From assembly GCF_014638915.1 (NCBI RefSeq), contig NZ_BMFQ01000001.1:1129142-1193141 (forward strand): a stretch of DNA of 64,000 nt, read 5' to 3'. The notes below the pieces were generated by a model that was not told where the DNA came from, did no database searches, and saw only the letters and a program-made list of their open reading frames with translations. Origin of the DNA: Xanthomarina arctica (lineage in GTDB: Bacteria; Bacteroidota; Bacteroidia; Flavobacteriales; Flavobacteriaceae). Below are positions 17,928 through 25,974 of this stretch, one piece after another (within the stretch, counting starts at the first letter, position 1; every line of letters starts with the position of its first letter). Position numbers and translations under genes: made by a program.

Positions 17928-18617
17928 ATGTCACATGCTTGTTTAAAAATAGGACATCGTGGAGTTAAAGGCTATGTTGCTGAAAACACATTAGAATCCA
18001 TTCAAAAAGCACTAGACTTTGGTGTAGATGGTATTGAAATAGATGTGCATTTGTGTGCCTCTGGAGAATTAGTGGTATTTCATGATTTCACCTTAGATAG
18101 AATGACTAATGGTACTGGCGAAATTGGAAAAATGTCGCTTCAGGAATTAAAACAATTGAAAGTAAATAGTCAATACACCATTTCAACTTTAGAAGGAGTT
18201 TTAGATGTCATTGATAAAAAATGTCTTTTGAATGTTGAATTAAAAGGAAGGCATACAGCCTCAAAAACATGTGAGGTCCTTCAGAAATACATCAAAGAAA
18301 AAGCTTGGAAATACTCCGATTTTATTGTGTCTAGTTTTCAACATCGCGAACTTCAAGATGTTTTTAATATTGACAAACAGATGCCATTAGGTATTTTAAC
18401 AAAAGCAAGCGTCGCGGAAGCTATTGAATTTGCCGAAACAGTAAAAGCATGTGCAATTCATCCTAATTTTGCTTTATTAACTTCTGAAAACGTAATTCGT
18501 GCTCAGACTAAGGGTTTTAAAGTGTACACGTGGACAGTAAATGAAGAGCAAACCATTGAAAGAATGAAAAGTTATAACGTAGACGGAATAATTTCTGATT
18601 TTCCAGATAGACTATGA
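17928..18617 (+). CDS. Glycerophosphodiester phosphodiesterase family protein
   Basis: It probably cleaves glycerophosphodiesters from membrane-lipid turnover to glycerol 3-phosphate and an alcohol. Length is 229 residues, without a signal peptide, so the form is cytoplasmic and compact. Motifs are GHRGVKGYVAENTLESI with the catalytic His-Arg and metal Glu, GIEIDVHL with the metal-binding Glu/Asp, and VVFHDFTLDRMTNGTG with the second catalytic His. The C-terminal TWTVNEEQTIERM is the conserved strand of the GDPD barrel. It is coupled to the thioesterase upstream and overlaps the flavoprotein gene by four bases. Confidence 0.93.
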   Translation: MSHACLKIGHRGVKGYVAENTLESIQKALDFGVDGIEIDVHLCASGELVVFHDFTLDRMTNGTGEIGKMSLQELKQLKVNSQYTISTLEGVLDVIDKKCLLNVELKGRHTASKTCEVLQKYIKEKAWKYSDFIVSSFQHRELQDVFNIDKQMPLGILTKASVAEAIEFAETVKACAIHPNFALLTSENVIRAQTKGFKVYTWTVNEEQTIERMKSYNVDGIISDFPDRL

Positions 18618-19825
18618 TAAAAAAAGATATTATTATCGTTGGGGGTGGAGCTGCAGGATTTTTTGCGGCCATAAATATTGCTGAACAAAACCCAAACTTA
18701 AGTGTTGCCATTCTTGAAAGAGGAAAAGAAGGCCTTCAAAAAGTTAGAATTTCTGGAGGAGGAAGGTGCAACGTGACTCATGCTGAATTTATTCCTCAAG
18801 AACTTGTATTAAATTATCCTAGAGGCGAAAAAGAATTATTAGGTCCTTTTCATCAATTTATGACAGGAGATACGATCGAATGGTTTGAAAAGCGAGGAGT
18901 TCCTTTAAAAATAGAAGAAGATGGTAGGATGTTTCCGGAGTCAAATTCTTCACAAACTATTATTGATTGTTTTTTAAATGAAGCTGAAAAACATCAAGTT
19001 GAGATATTATATAACCATGCGGTAAAATCGATTCATGTAGATGATAATCTTTGGGTTGTTGAAACATCTCAAGGTGAATTTTTATCAGAAAAATTAATTA
19101 TTGCAACAGGTAGTAATCCGAAGATCTGGAATTTACTTGAAGACTTGGGACATAGCATTTCGCAACCTGTTCCTTCGTTATTTACTTTCAACATAAAAGA
19201 TGAAAGAATTAATGATATTCCTGGAGTTGTAGCTCAAAATGTAGAGATTAAGGTCGTTGGAACCAACTTGTGTTCTGAAGGTCCTTTACTAATAACTCAT
19301 GTTGGAATGAGTGCGCCAGCAATTTTGAAATTATCAGCTTTTGGAGCTATTGAATTGGCCGAACGCGATTATAAATTTGAGGTTGAAATTAATTTTATCA
19401 AGCAATCTTTTGAAGACTGTTTAGACCATTTAAAAGAATTAAAACAGCAATTAGCTAAAAAAACAGTTTATAAGTCTACCCAATTTGATTTGCCTAAACG
19501 CTTATGGCATAAATTGGTTTTCGCATCGGGTATGGACCAAGAAAGCCGCTGGGCCGATTTAAATAAAAATCAGTTAGAAGGATTAGCTTCTCAACTTACC
19601 CGAGCAGTTTTTGAAGTTGATGGGAAAAGCACTTTCAAAGAAGAATTCGTTACCGCTGGAGGAATCGATTTAAAAGAAATTAACTTTAAAACGTTTGAGA
19701 GTAAAATTCATAAGAACTTATATTTTGCTGGAGAAGTAATCAATGTAGACGCGATAACTGGAGGATTTAACTTTCAAAATGCATGGACAGGCGCCTTTAT
19801 TGTGGCTAAGAATATTTCTTTGTAA
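18614..19825 (+). CDS. NAD(P)/FAD-dependent oxidoreductase, HI0933/BaiN-like
   Basis: This is a 403-residue flavoprotein. The N-terminal dinucleotide-binding motif is DIIIVGGGAAGFFAAINIAE; then comes the family-specific VRISGGGRCNVTH segment, and the C-terminal GFNFQNAWTGAFIVAKNIS closes the FAD site. This combination identifies the HI0933-like (BaiN-type) group, whose reaction in most bacteria is undefined. It is the last gene of a three-gene operon with the thioesterase and phosphodiesterase and overlaps the latter by four bases. There are no membrane segments. Confidence 0.92.
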   Translation: MIKKDIIIVGGGAAGFFAAINIAEQNPNLSVAILERGKEGLQKVRISGGGRCNVTHAEFIPQELVLNYPRGEKELLGPFHQFMTGDTIEWFEKRGVPLKIEEDGRMFPESNSSQTIIDCFLNEAEKHQVEILYNHAVKSIHVDDNLWVVETSQGEFLSEKLIIATGSNPKIWNLLEDLGHSISQPVPSLFTFNIKDERINDIPGVVAQNVEIKVVGTNLCSEGPLLITHVGMSAPAILKLSAFGAIELAERDYKFEVEINFIKQSFEDCLDHLKELKQQLAKKTVYKSTQFDLPKRLWHKLVFASGMDQESRWADLNKNQLEGLASQLTRAVFEVDGKSTFKEEFVTAGGIDLKEINFKTFESKIHKNLYFAGEVINVDAITGGFNFQNAWTGAFIVAKNISL

Positions 19826-19942
19826 CGTACTAATTTCGGTTTTTAATCTACTGATTTTCAAAAACCTAGTTGGTTTTATTTTACAACTTACTTGCGAATA
19901 TTATATATAATATATATATTTACTATATACAATCTATATATC

Positions 19943-20194
19943 ATGGGAAAAACAAAAAAATTAATCGAGTTAGACAATAAGGCCATTGAAATTCTTGAAA
20001 AGCAAGCAAAACTTCAAAAGCGTTCCCTAAAAAATTATCTTGAATACATGTTAGAAGATACAGCTTTGCGTTATAGTGAACCATCCGAAGAGTATAAAGC
20101 GATGATGGACGATATGCTGGAGAGGATGGAAAATGGAACACTAAAAACTACACCACTTTCAGAAGTTCTAAAACGTTATGGTCGTGAATTATGA
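19943..20194 (+). CDS. Ribbon-helix-helix-type antitoxin
   Basis: This is an 83-residue protein. A start at 19943 is preferred over an upstream TTG, because it begins the conserved KLIELDNKAIEILEKQAKL strand-helix. That segment followed by QKRSLKNYLEYMLED looks like an RHH-type DNA-binding domain, and the C-terminal half (PSEEYKAMMDDMLERM) is acidic-helical, as in antitoxins that wrap a toxin. It overlaps the downstream RelE/ParE-like gene by 17 bases, the usual toxin-antitoxin arrangement. The AT-rich, partly palindromic stretch at about 19900-19935 just upstream could be its operator. Autoregulation is inferred. Confidence 0.78.
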   Translation: MGKTKKLIELDNKAIEILEKQAKLQKRSLKNYLEYMLEDTALRYSEPSEEYKAMMDDMLERMENGTLKTTPLSEVLKRYGREL

Positions 20195-20447
20195 AATTTC
20201 TAACGAAGCTGATTTAGAGTTGCATAAGGCTCTTTGTTATTTGAAATTATTTGATAAGGAAGATGAATTTAAAGATGATTTGCTTGACCAACTGAGGGTT
20301 ATTTGTTCAATGCCAAAAGCATTTCAGGTAAGGTATAAAAAAGTGCGAATTGTAAATTTGGAAAAGTTCCATTATTCTATTCATTACTCGATTTTTAAAG
20401 ACAAGATAATTATTTTAAGAATTATAAATCAAAATCAAGATTTCTAA
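20178..20447 (+). CDS. RelE/ParE-family toxin
   Basis: This 89-residue protein resembles type II toxins of the RelE/ParE fold. It has an N-terminal YEISNEADLELHKAL strand-helix, a two-helix hairpin and a C-terminal beta sheet with FQVRYKKVRIVNLEKFHY and DKIIILRIINQNQDF. Catalytic residues of RelE-like RNases are not conserved enough to decide between mRNA cleavage and gyrase poisoning. It begins within the antitoxin gene (17-base overlap), giving tight translational coupling. It is followed at once by an unrelated DUF1697 gene. Confidence 0.78.
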   Translation: MVVNYEISNEADLELHKALCYLKLFDKEDEFKDDLLDQLRVICSMPKAFQVRYKKVRIVNLEKFHYSIHYSIFKDKIIILRIINQNQDF

Positions 20448-20448
20448 A

Positions 20449-20994
20449 ATGAAAACACACATCGCACTTTTAAAAGGAATCAATGTTGGTGGACACAAAA
20501 AAGTCCCAATGGCAGACTTGCGTCAATTACTAGAGAAAGCAGGTTTTGAAAAGGTGCAAACTTATATTCAAAGTGGGAATGTGATTTTTCAATCATCAGA
20601 AAAAGCCAATACAATCGAAAATAAAATTCAGAAAGCCATTTTAGCGCAATTTGGATTTGAAGTGTTTGTTCAGGTAAAAAAAAGGCAGGATTTGGAACGG
20701 ATATTTAATGATAGTCCATTTTCAGAAGAAAAAAAGAAGGCTAGTTATTTTATGATGTTGCACGAAACTTCAACTGGAGATTTGGTGAAAGTAGCTTCAG
20801 AAAAAGTATATGAAGGCGAAGAATATCAAATTATCAACGATTGCATTTATTTTTATTGTGAGAAAGGATTTGGGAAGGCTAAATTCAATGCAACCATTTT
20901 TGAAAGGAAACTAAACACATTTGCAACAGCCAGAAATTATAACACCATGGTAAAATTAATTGCAATGTCATTAGAAAATGAAAAAGAACCTTAG
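20449..20994 (+). CDS. DUF1697 domain-containing protein
   Basis: The 181-residue protein belongs to the DUF1697 family, recognisable from ALLKGINVGGHKKVPMADL at the N-terminus, then VQTYIQSGNVIFQS and the C-terminal ATARNYNTMVKLIAM. The biochemical role of the family is not established. No signal peptide or membrane segment is present. It starts one base after the toxin stop, so it may be cotranscribed with the toxin-antitoxin pair, but it is common on its own elsewhere and need not be part of that system. Confidence 0.88.
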   Translation: MKTHIALLKGINVGGHKKVPMADLRQLLEKAGFEKVQTYIQSGNVIFQSSEKANTIENKIQKAILAQFGFEVFVQVKKRQDLERIFNDSPFSEEKKKASYFMMLHETSTGDLVKVASEKVYEGEEYQIINDCIYFYCEKGFGKAKFNATIFERKLNTFATARNYNTMVKLIAMSLENEKEP

Positions 20995-21002
20995 ATATTT
21001 AC

Positions 21003-21010
21003 TATTTTTG
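21003..21010 (+). promoter_or_regulatory. Possible -7 box upstream of mvaD
   Basis: TATTTTTG matches TAnnTTTG about 65 bases before the mvaD start. No well-placed TTG is seen upstream, so the assignment is tentative. Confidence 0.35.
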
Positions 21011-21075
21011 CATACAATAAACGAACAAATTAAAAACCTGTCTTTAGACAGTCTTTGTCCGAAGAAAAATAGTAA

Positions 21076-22164
21076 ATGACAGAGAAAGACTTTATTCCTA
21101 AAGCATATTCACAATCAATTGAAAACGGAACCGTTACTTGGGAATCGCCAAGTAATATTGCTCTGGTAAAATATTGGGGAAAGAAGAAGGATCAAATTCC
21201 GGAAAATCCATCCATCAGTTTTACATTAAATATCTGTAAAACAATTACAAATCTAACTTTTACACAGAAGGAGCGTGACAATGATTTTTCATTCGAAATC
21301 TTCTTAGATGAAGAGAAAAAGGACGATTTTAAACCAAAAATCGAAACATTCTTCAAAAGAGTTGAGGTTTATTTGCCTTTTTTAAAGGACTTTCATTTTC
21401 AAATAGAAACGTCGAATACGTTTCCACATAGTTCTGGAATAGCTTCTTCAGCCTCAGGAATGAGTGCCTTGGCTTTGTGTTTAATGAGTTTAGAACGGTC
21501 ACTGAGCGTAGTCGAAGTGACAGACGAATACTTCAATCAAAAAGCATCCTTCTTGGCGCGTTTAGGGTCTGGATCTGCAAGTAGAAGTATTGAAGGCGAT
21601 CTAATTGTTTGGGGCAAAACAGATGTTATAGAAGGAAGTAGCAATTTATTAGCCACAAAATATCCCTATCAAGTACACGAAAAATTTAAAGATTATCAAG
21701 ATACTATTCTTCTAGTCGACAAAGGTGAAAAGCAAGTAAGCAGTACGGTTGGTCATAATTTAATGCATAACCACCCGTATGCACAAAATAGATTTCAACA
21801 AGCTCATGACAACTTGAATGCCTTGAAACTAATATTAGAATCTGGCGATTTAGATAAATTTATTGCATTAATTGAGAGTGAAGCCTTAACGCTTCATGCC
21901 ATGATGATGACAAGTATGCCGTATTTTATATTAATGAAGCCAAACACGCTTGAAATTATCAATAAAATCTGGGATTTTAGAAAAGATACCGGATTACATG
22001 TTGGTTTTACATTAGATGCCGGAGCGAATGTACATGTGTTGTATCCAAAAAAGGAAGCTAAGGTAATCTTAGAGTTCATTAAGGATGAATTAGTTGCATA
22101 TTGTCAAAACGAACAATATATTTGTGACCAAATTGGATTTGGCGCCAAATTAATTAATAATTAA
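21076..22164 (+). CDS. mvaD: Diphosphomevalonate decarboxylase
   Basis: It catalyses the ATP-dependent decarboxylation of mevalonate diphosphate to isopentenyl diphosphate, the last step of the mevalonate route. The 362-residue protein has SPSNIALVKYWGKKK (substrate lysine region), the GHMP P-loop PHSSGIASSASGMSA, the LARLGSGSASRS motif and TLDAGANVHVLYP with the catalytic Asp. Residues 141-149, between SLER and the DEYFNQ helix, are encoded by a palindromic REP-like sequence (see repeat at 21498). The reading frame is kept. A GHMP kinase lies two genes downstream. It should be active because the insertion avoids the named motifs, but that is inference. Confidence 0.94.
   Translation: MTEKDFIPKAYSQSIENGTVTWESPSNIALVKYWGKKKDQIPENPSISFTLNICKTITNLTFTQKERDNDFSFEIFLDEEKKDDFKPKIETFFKRVEVYLPFLKDFHFQIETSNTFPHSSGIASSASGMSALALCLMSLERSLSVVEVTDEYFNQKASFLARLGSGSASRSIEGDLIVWGKTDVIEGSSNLLATKYPYQVHEKFKDYQDTILLVDKGEKQVSSTVGHNLMHNHPYAQNRFQQAHDNLNALKLILESGDLDKFIALIESEALTLHAMMMTSMPYFILMKPNTLEIINKIWDFRKDTGLHVGFTLDAGANVHVLYPKKEAKVILEFIKDELVAYCQNEQYICDQIGFGAKLINN
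21498..21521. repeat. REP-like palindrome embedded in the mvaD coding sequence
   Basis: A 24-base element has arms GTCACT and AGTGAC around the core GAGCGTAGTCGA. I recognise this word, in either orientation, as a short interspersed palindrome frequent between genes of flavobacterial genomes (from memory, not a search). Here it lies in frame inside mvaD and encodes residues about 141-149. Confidence 0.6.
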
Positions 22165-22226
22165 AAAGGAATAATTAATAATTATAAATGATTAACTTTA
22201 AGTAGTTTAATAAAAAGTAAGTCATT

Positions 22227-22574
22227 ATGAAACCAAATATTATTAAGGAAAAAAGCTTCGATTTTGCCGTAGATATCGTTAATCTTTATAAAGATTTAGC
22301 CTATAATAAAAAAGAGTATGTTATGTCAAGGCAACTCTTAAAATCAGGGACTTCTATTGGTGCAAATGTTAGAGAAGCGGAGTTTGCACAAAGTAAACCC
22401 GATTTCATAAATAAAATGTCAATTAGCCTTAAAGAAGCTAATGAAACTGACTATTGGCTTGATTTGCTTCATGCTACCAATTTTTTAAATGCAGATGAAT
22501 TTGAGAAATTTAAGCCTAAATCGCAGGAAATGTTGCGATTATTAGTTAGTATTGTTAAATCATCTAAAGATTAA
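22227..22574 (+). CDS. Four-helix bundle protein (23S rRNA intervening-sequence-protein family)
   Basis: This 115-residue, all-helical protein belongs to the S23/IVP-like four-helix-bundle family. The diagnostic features are FDFAVDIVNLYKDLAYNKKEYVMSR cut into its helices, then LLKSGTSIGANVREAE and the DFINKMSISLKEANETDYW helix. Related genes are known inside 23S rRNA intervening sequences and as free genes scattered through Bacteroidota genomes; their function is unresolved. It stands between mvaD and the mevalonate kinase, flanked upstream by AT-rich repeated words (TTAATAATTA). This suggests it is a recent arrival in the isoprenoid block. Confidence 0.88.
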   Translation: MKPNIIKEKSFDFAVDIVNLYKDLAYNKKEYVMSRQLLKSGTSIGANVREAEFAQSKPDFINKMSISLKEANETDYWLDLLHATNFLNADEFEKFKPKSQEMLRLLVSIVKSSKD

Positions 22575-22586
22575 TTGTTAACTTTG
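22553..22586 (+). promoter_or_regulatory. Probable promoter of the mevalonate-kinase-like gene
   Basis: TAACTTTG at 22579-22586 matches TAnnTTTG, with a TTG at 22553-22555 (23-base spacing) and the start codon 24 bases downstream. The -33 box lies in the end of the four-helix-bundle gene. Confidence 0.55.
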
Positions 22587-22610
22587 CATTATTAATTTTT
22601 CATTAAAAAA

Positions 22611-23540
22611 ATGAAAGGACCCCTTTTTTACTCAAAAATATTACTCTTCGGAGAATACGGAATTATTAAAGATTCTAAAGGCTTATCCATACCTTATAAT
22701 TTTTATAATGGTGCTTTAAAGATGAATAATGATGCTTCTGAAATTGCAGTAAAATCAAACGAAAGTTTAAAACGTTACGTAGATTTTCTTCAAACAATTG
22801 ATTCATCTTTAGTTTCTTTCGATTTTGATAATCTTAAGAAAGATGTTGAGGCAGGAATGTATTTTGATTCTTCAATTCCTCAAGGTTATGGTGTTGGTAG
22901 TAGTGGTGCTTTAGTCGCCGCGATCTACGATAAATATGCTTTTGATAAAATTACTGTTTTAGAGAATTTAACCAGAGAAAAGCTTTTAAAGTTGAAAGGT
23001 GTGTTTTCTGCAATGGAATCTTTTTTTCACGGAAAATCTTCAGGTTTAGATCCTTTAAATAGTTATTTGAGTATTCCAATTCTTATCAATTCTAAAGATA
23101 ATATTGAAGCCACTGGAATTCCTTCACAAAACTCCGAAGGTAAAAACGCTGTGTTTTTATTGGATAGTGGTATTATTGGTGAAACAGCGCCAATGGTTAG
23201 TATTTTCATGGAAAACATGAAACAGGAAGGGTTTAGAAAAATGATTAAAACTCAATTTATAAAACATACAGATGCTTGCGTTGATGATTTTTTAAATGGA
23301 GATATTAAATCTTTATTTGGAAACACTAAGAAGTTGTCTAAAGTGGTTTTAAATCATTTTAAGCCAATGATTCCTCTAGAGTTCCACGAGCTTTGGAAAA
23401 AAGGTATTGAAACTAATGAGTACTACCTAAAACTTTGTGGTTCTGGTGGCGGTGGATATATTTTAGGTTTTACTGAAGATATCGACAAAGCAAAACAATC
23501 CCTTAAAAATTATAACTTAGAAGTGGTTTATAATTTTTAA
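22611..23540 (+). CDS. GHMP kinase, probable mevalonate kinase
   Basis: It is a cytoplasmic kinase of 309 residues. The GHMP signatures are GEYGIIKDSKGLSIPYN at the N-terminus (substrate binding), IPQGYGVGSSGALVAAIYD (ATP loop) near residues 88-105, the GKSSGLDPLNSY catalytic segment with the Asp, and KLCGSGGGGYILGF near the C-terminus. Bacteroidota that use the mevalonate route keep such a kinase beside mvaD, so the likely substrate is mevalonate or phosphomevalonate. Which of the two cannot be decided by eye. It has its own TAnnTTTG promoter. Confidence 0.88.
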   Translation: MKGPLFYSKILLFGEYGIIKDSKGLSIPYNFYNGALKMNNDASEIAVKSNESLKRYVDFLQTIDSSLVSFDFDNLKKDVEAGMYFDSSIPQGYGVGSSGALVAAIYDKYAFDKITVLENLTREKLLKLKGVFSAMESFFHGKSSGLDPLNSYLSIPILINSKDNIEATGIPSQNSEGKNAVFLLDSGIIGETAPMVSIFMENMKQEGFRKMIKTQFIKHTDACVDDFLNGDIKSLFGNTKKLSKVVLNHFKPMIPLEFHELWKKGIETNEYYLKLCGSGGGGYILGFTEDIDKAKQSLKNYNLEVVYNF

Positions 23541-23593
23541 AGCATAAAAATGGTTTCTTTTTGTTTTTGAAACCTTAAAAATTAACCACTTAT

Positions 23594-25042
23594 ATGCTGT
23601 TTAATTCACTTGAATTTGCAATTTTTCTGCCAATAGTTTTTCTGCTTTATTGGTTTGTTGCCTCAAGAAAAATTTCCTATCAAAATATTTTAATTCTAGC
23701 TTCTAGCTACTTTTTTTATGGCTGGTGGAACTGGAAATTCTTATTCCTAATAGTTTTTAGTTCCTTTTTAGATTTTTATTTGGCTAAGGCTATTTCCAAG
23801 ACGAGCAAAATTCAACACCGAAAACTATTTTTAAGTTTAAGTATTATTGCCAATTTAGGCTTGTTGGGTATTTTTAAATATTACAATTTTTTTATTGATA
23901 GTTTTTCAACAGCATTTAGCTTTTTTGGCCAAAACATCAATCCAGATTACTTACAATTAATCCTTCCAATTGGAATTAGTTTCTATACGTTTCAAACCTT
24001 AAGTTATACGATTGATGTGTATCGGAAGAAAATTGATTCGACAAATAATATTCTAGCTTTTTTCTGTTTTGTTAGCTTTTTTCCGCAATTAGTTGCTGGA
24101 CCAATTGAAAGAGCTTCTAATTTATTACCTCAATTTTTTAAGAAACGATCATTTAACTATGAAAAGGCTGTTGATGGTTCCCGACAGATGTTATGGGGCT
24201 TTTTCAAAAAAATAGTCATCGCTGATAATTGTGCTTATTATGTTTCGGCTATTTTTAATGATGCAAATGAACACTCTGGAAGTACTCTGGTTTTAGGAGC
24301 TGTATTATTTGCGTTTCAAATTTATGGCGATTTTTCGGGATATTCAGATATTGCCATTGGTACAGCAAAGCTTTTTGGTTTCGAGTTTAAACAAAATTTT
24401 GCCTTCCCTTATTTCTCTAAAAACATTGCAGATTTTTGGAGACGTTGGCACATTTCCTTAACAACTTGGTTTAGAGATTATCTCTATATTCCTTTAGGAG
24501 GAAGTCGCGTAAGCAACCTAAAAACATATCGAAATATATTTATTGTATTTATTATTAGTGGTTTTTGGCATGGCGCCAATTGGACATTTATTGTTTGGGG
24601 TCTTTTGCATTTTTTATATTATGTGCCAACCATCCAGTTGAATAAAAACAAAATATCTCTTAAAAATAACACGGTAAATTCTACTTTATCTCACCTGAAC
24701 TCAGGTATTAAAATGTTGTTTACTTTTAGTTTAGTAACCTTTGCTTGGATATTTTTTAGGGCAGATAGTATTAAAGACGCATTTGCCTATATAAATGGTA
24801 TTTTTTCGAAGTCGCTATTTACTTTGCCACAATTTATAGCTGAAGAAAAACTTTGGATTGTCTTGTTCTTTATTGCCTTTCAAATGTTTATTGAATGGCA
24901 AGGAAGATTTAATAATCACGCCTTAGAGCGTTTTGGAATCCAATTTCCAAAGTATGTGAGATATGGTTTTTATTACGGATTGGTAATGATTATCTTTCTT
25001 TTTGGAAGCAAGCAGGAACAGTTTATTTATTTTCAATTTTAA
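23594..25042 (+). CDS. MBOAT-family membrane O-acyltransferase (AlgI-like)
   Basis: This 482-residue inner-membrane protein has about ten hydrophobic segments. Diagnostic stretches are FYGWWNWKFL near the N-terminus, FFPQLVAGPIERASNLLPQ, FWRRWHISLTTWFRDYLYIPLGG cut across residues about 290-315, and the active-site His motif ISGFWHGANWTF. AlgI-type MBOATs move acetyl groups across the membrane onto polysaccharides together with a periplasmic SGNH partner; the next gene, overlapping by one base, fits that role. A small hairpin (GGTTTC/GAAACC) at 23552-23574 separates it from the kinase gene. The acceptor polymer is unknown; no polymer synthase is adjacent. Confidence 0.9.
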   Translation: MLFNSLEFAIFLPIVFLLYWFVASRKISYQNILILASSYFFYGWWNWKFLFLIVFSSFLDFYLAKAISKTSKIQHRKLFLSLSIIANLGLLGIFKYYNFFIDSFSTAFSFFGQNINPDYLQLILPIGISFYTFQTLSYTIDVYRKKIDSTNNILAFFCFVSFFPQLVAGPIERASNLLPQFFKKRSFNYEKAVDGSRQMLWGFFKKIVIADNCAYYVSAIFNDANEHSGSTLVLGAVLFAFQIYGDFSGYSDIAIGTAKLFGFEFKQNFAFPYFSKNIADFWRRWHISLTTWFRDYLYIPLGGSRVSNLKTYRNIFIVFIISGFWHGANWTFIVWGLLHFLYYVPTIQLNKNKISLKNNTVNSTLSHLNSGIKMLFTFSLVTFAWIFFRADSIKDAFAYINGIFSKSLFTLPQFIAEEKLWIVLFFIAFQMFIEWQGRFNNHALERFGIQFPKYVRYGFYYGLVMIIFLFGSKQEQFIYFQF

Positions 25043-25974
25043 TGAAACAATATTTAATTAAACTTTTTATATTTTCAGTGGTAATTGCCATTTCTATTGG
25101 GTTTGTTTTTTCTAAAGCCGATGGACGTTTCGATCCTTTTTATAAACGGTTTACGTCCTCTAAACAAAGTTCACTAATTTTGGGGTCGTCAAGAGCGGCT
25201 CAGGGCTTGGTGCCTTCTGTTTTTAATGAAGAGTTAAACAAGGATGGCTTTTATAATTATTCTTTTACATTCAACACTAGTCCTTTTGGTCCTACCTATT
25301 TAAATAGTATCAAAAATAAATTTAATGAAGAGTCGACGAACAATATTTTTATAATTTCTGTCGATCCTTGGGTACTTGTAAGCGATGGTTTGGATCCGGA
25401 AAATGCCTTACAATTTGACGAATCTGAAAACTTTTTAGGAAAAGTAACATCTGTAAATTCTAACCCAAACTTGTCTTATTTCGTAAATGGTTTTACTGAT
25501 TTATATGTAAAAGTACTTATTAATAATTCTAATTTTCTTTTACATGATGATGGTTGGTTAGAAGTGAGTATCAAGCAGGATTCTCTTCAATTAGAAAAGA
25601 ATTTGAGCAGTTCCATAGATAATTATACCCAAAAGCTTGAAACTTATCAGTTTTCAGAATTAAGACTCGATTATTTAAAACAAACCATCTTGTTTTTAAA
25701 ACCATTTGGAGAGGTTTATTTGGTAAGATTACCCATTCATGAAAAAATGAAAGCTATTGAGTATCAAATCATGCCTGATTTTGATGCACGAATTAATAAG
25801 TTATCAGAAATCACTTCGGTTAAATACATAAACCTCTATAATGAAGATGGCTTATACCAATTTACAGATGGGCATCACTTAACTAAGGAATCTGCCATGA
25901 TGGTTTCAGAAAAAGTAGCTAACTTTATAAAAAATATTGAAGCAACAAATAGTCGTATAAATGAAGATCAATAG
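25042..25974 (+). CDS. SGNH-type acetyltransferase/esterase partner of MBOAT protein (AlgJ-like)
   Basis: The 310-residue protein has an N-terminal membrane anchor (LFIFSVVIAISIGFVF), so the bulk is periplasmic. The motif SLILGSSRAAQG near residue 48 looks like SGNH block I with the nucleophile Ser, and FTDGHHLTKESA near residue 277 matches block V with the Asp-x-x-His pair. It overlaps the MBOAT gene by one base, as AlgI and AlgJ-type partners do, and overlaps the next gene by 14 bases. The inferred role is to transfer or remove acyl groups delivered by the MBOAT protein. Overall similarity to named AlgJ proteins is low by eye, so the family call is moderate. Confidence 0.72.
   Translation: MKQYLIKLFIFSVVIAISIGFVFSKADGRFDPFYKRFTSSKQSSLILGSSRAAQGLVPSVFNEELNKDGFYNYSFTFNTSPFGPTYLNSIKNKFNEESTNNIFIISVDPWVLVSDGLDPENALQFDESENFLGKVTSVNSNPNLSYFVNGFTDLYVKVLINNSNFLLHDDGWLEVSIKQDSLQLEKNLSSSIDNYTQKLETYQFSELRLDYLKQTILFLKPFGEVYLVRLPIHEKMKAIEYQIMPDFDARINKLSEITSVKYINLYNEDGLYQFTDGHHLTKESAMMVSEKVANFIKNIEATNSRINEDQ

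Noticed and set aside
23552-23574. Terminator between the kinase and the MBOAT gene
   Set aside because: The GGTTTC/GAAACC stem is only six base pairs and no T run follows on +; too weak to call.
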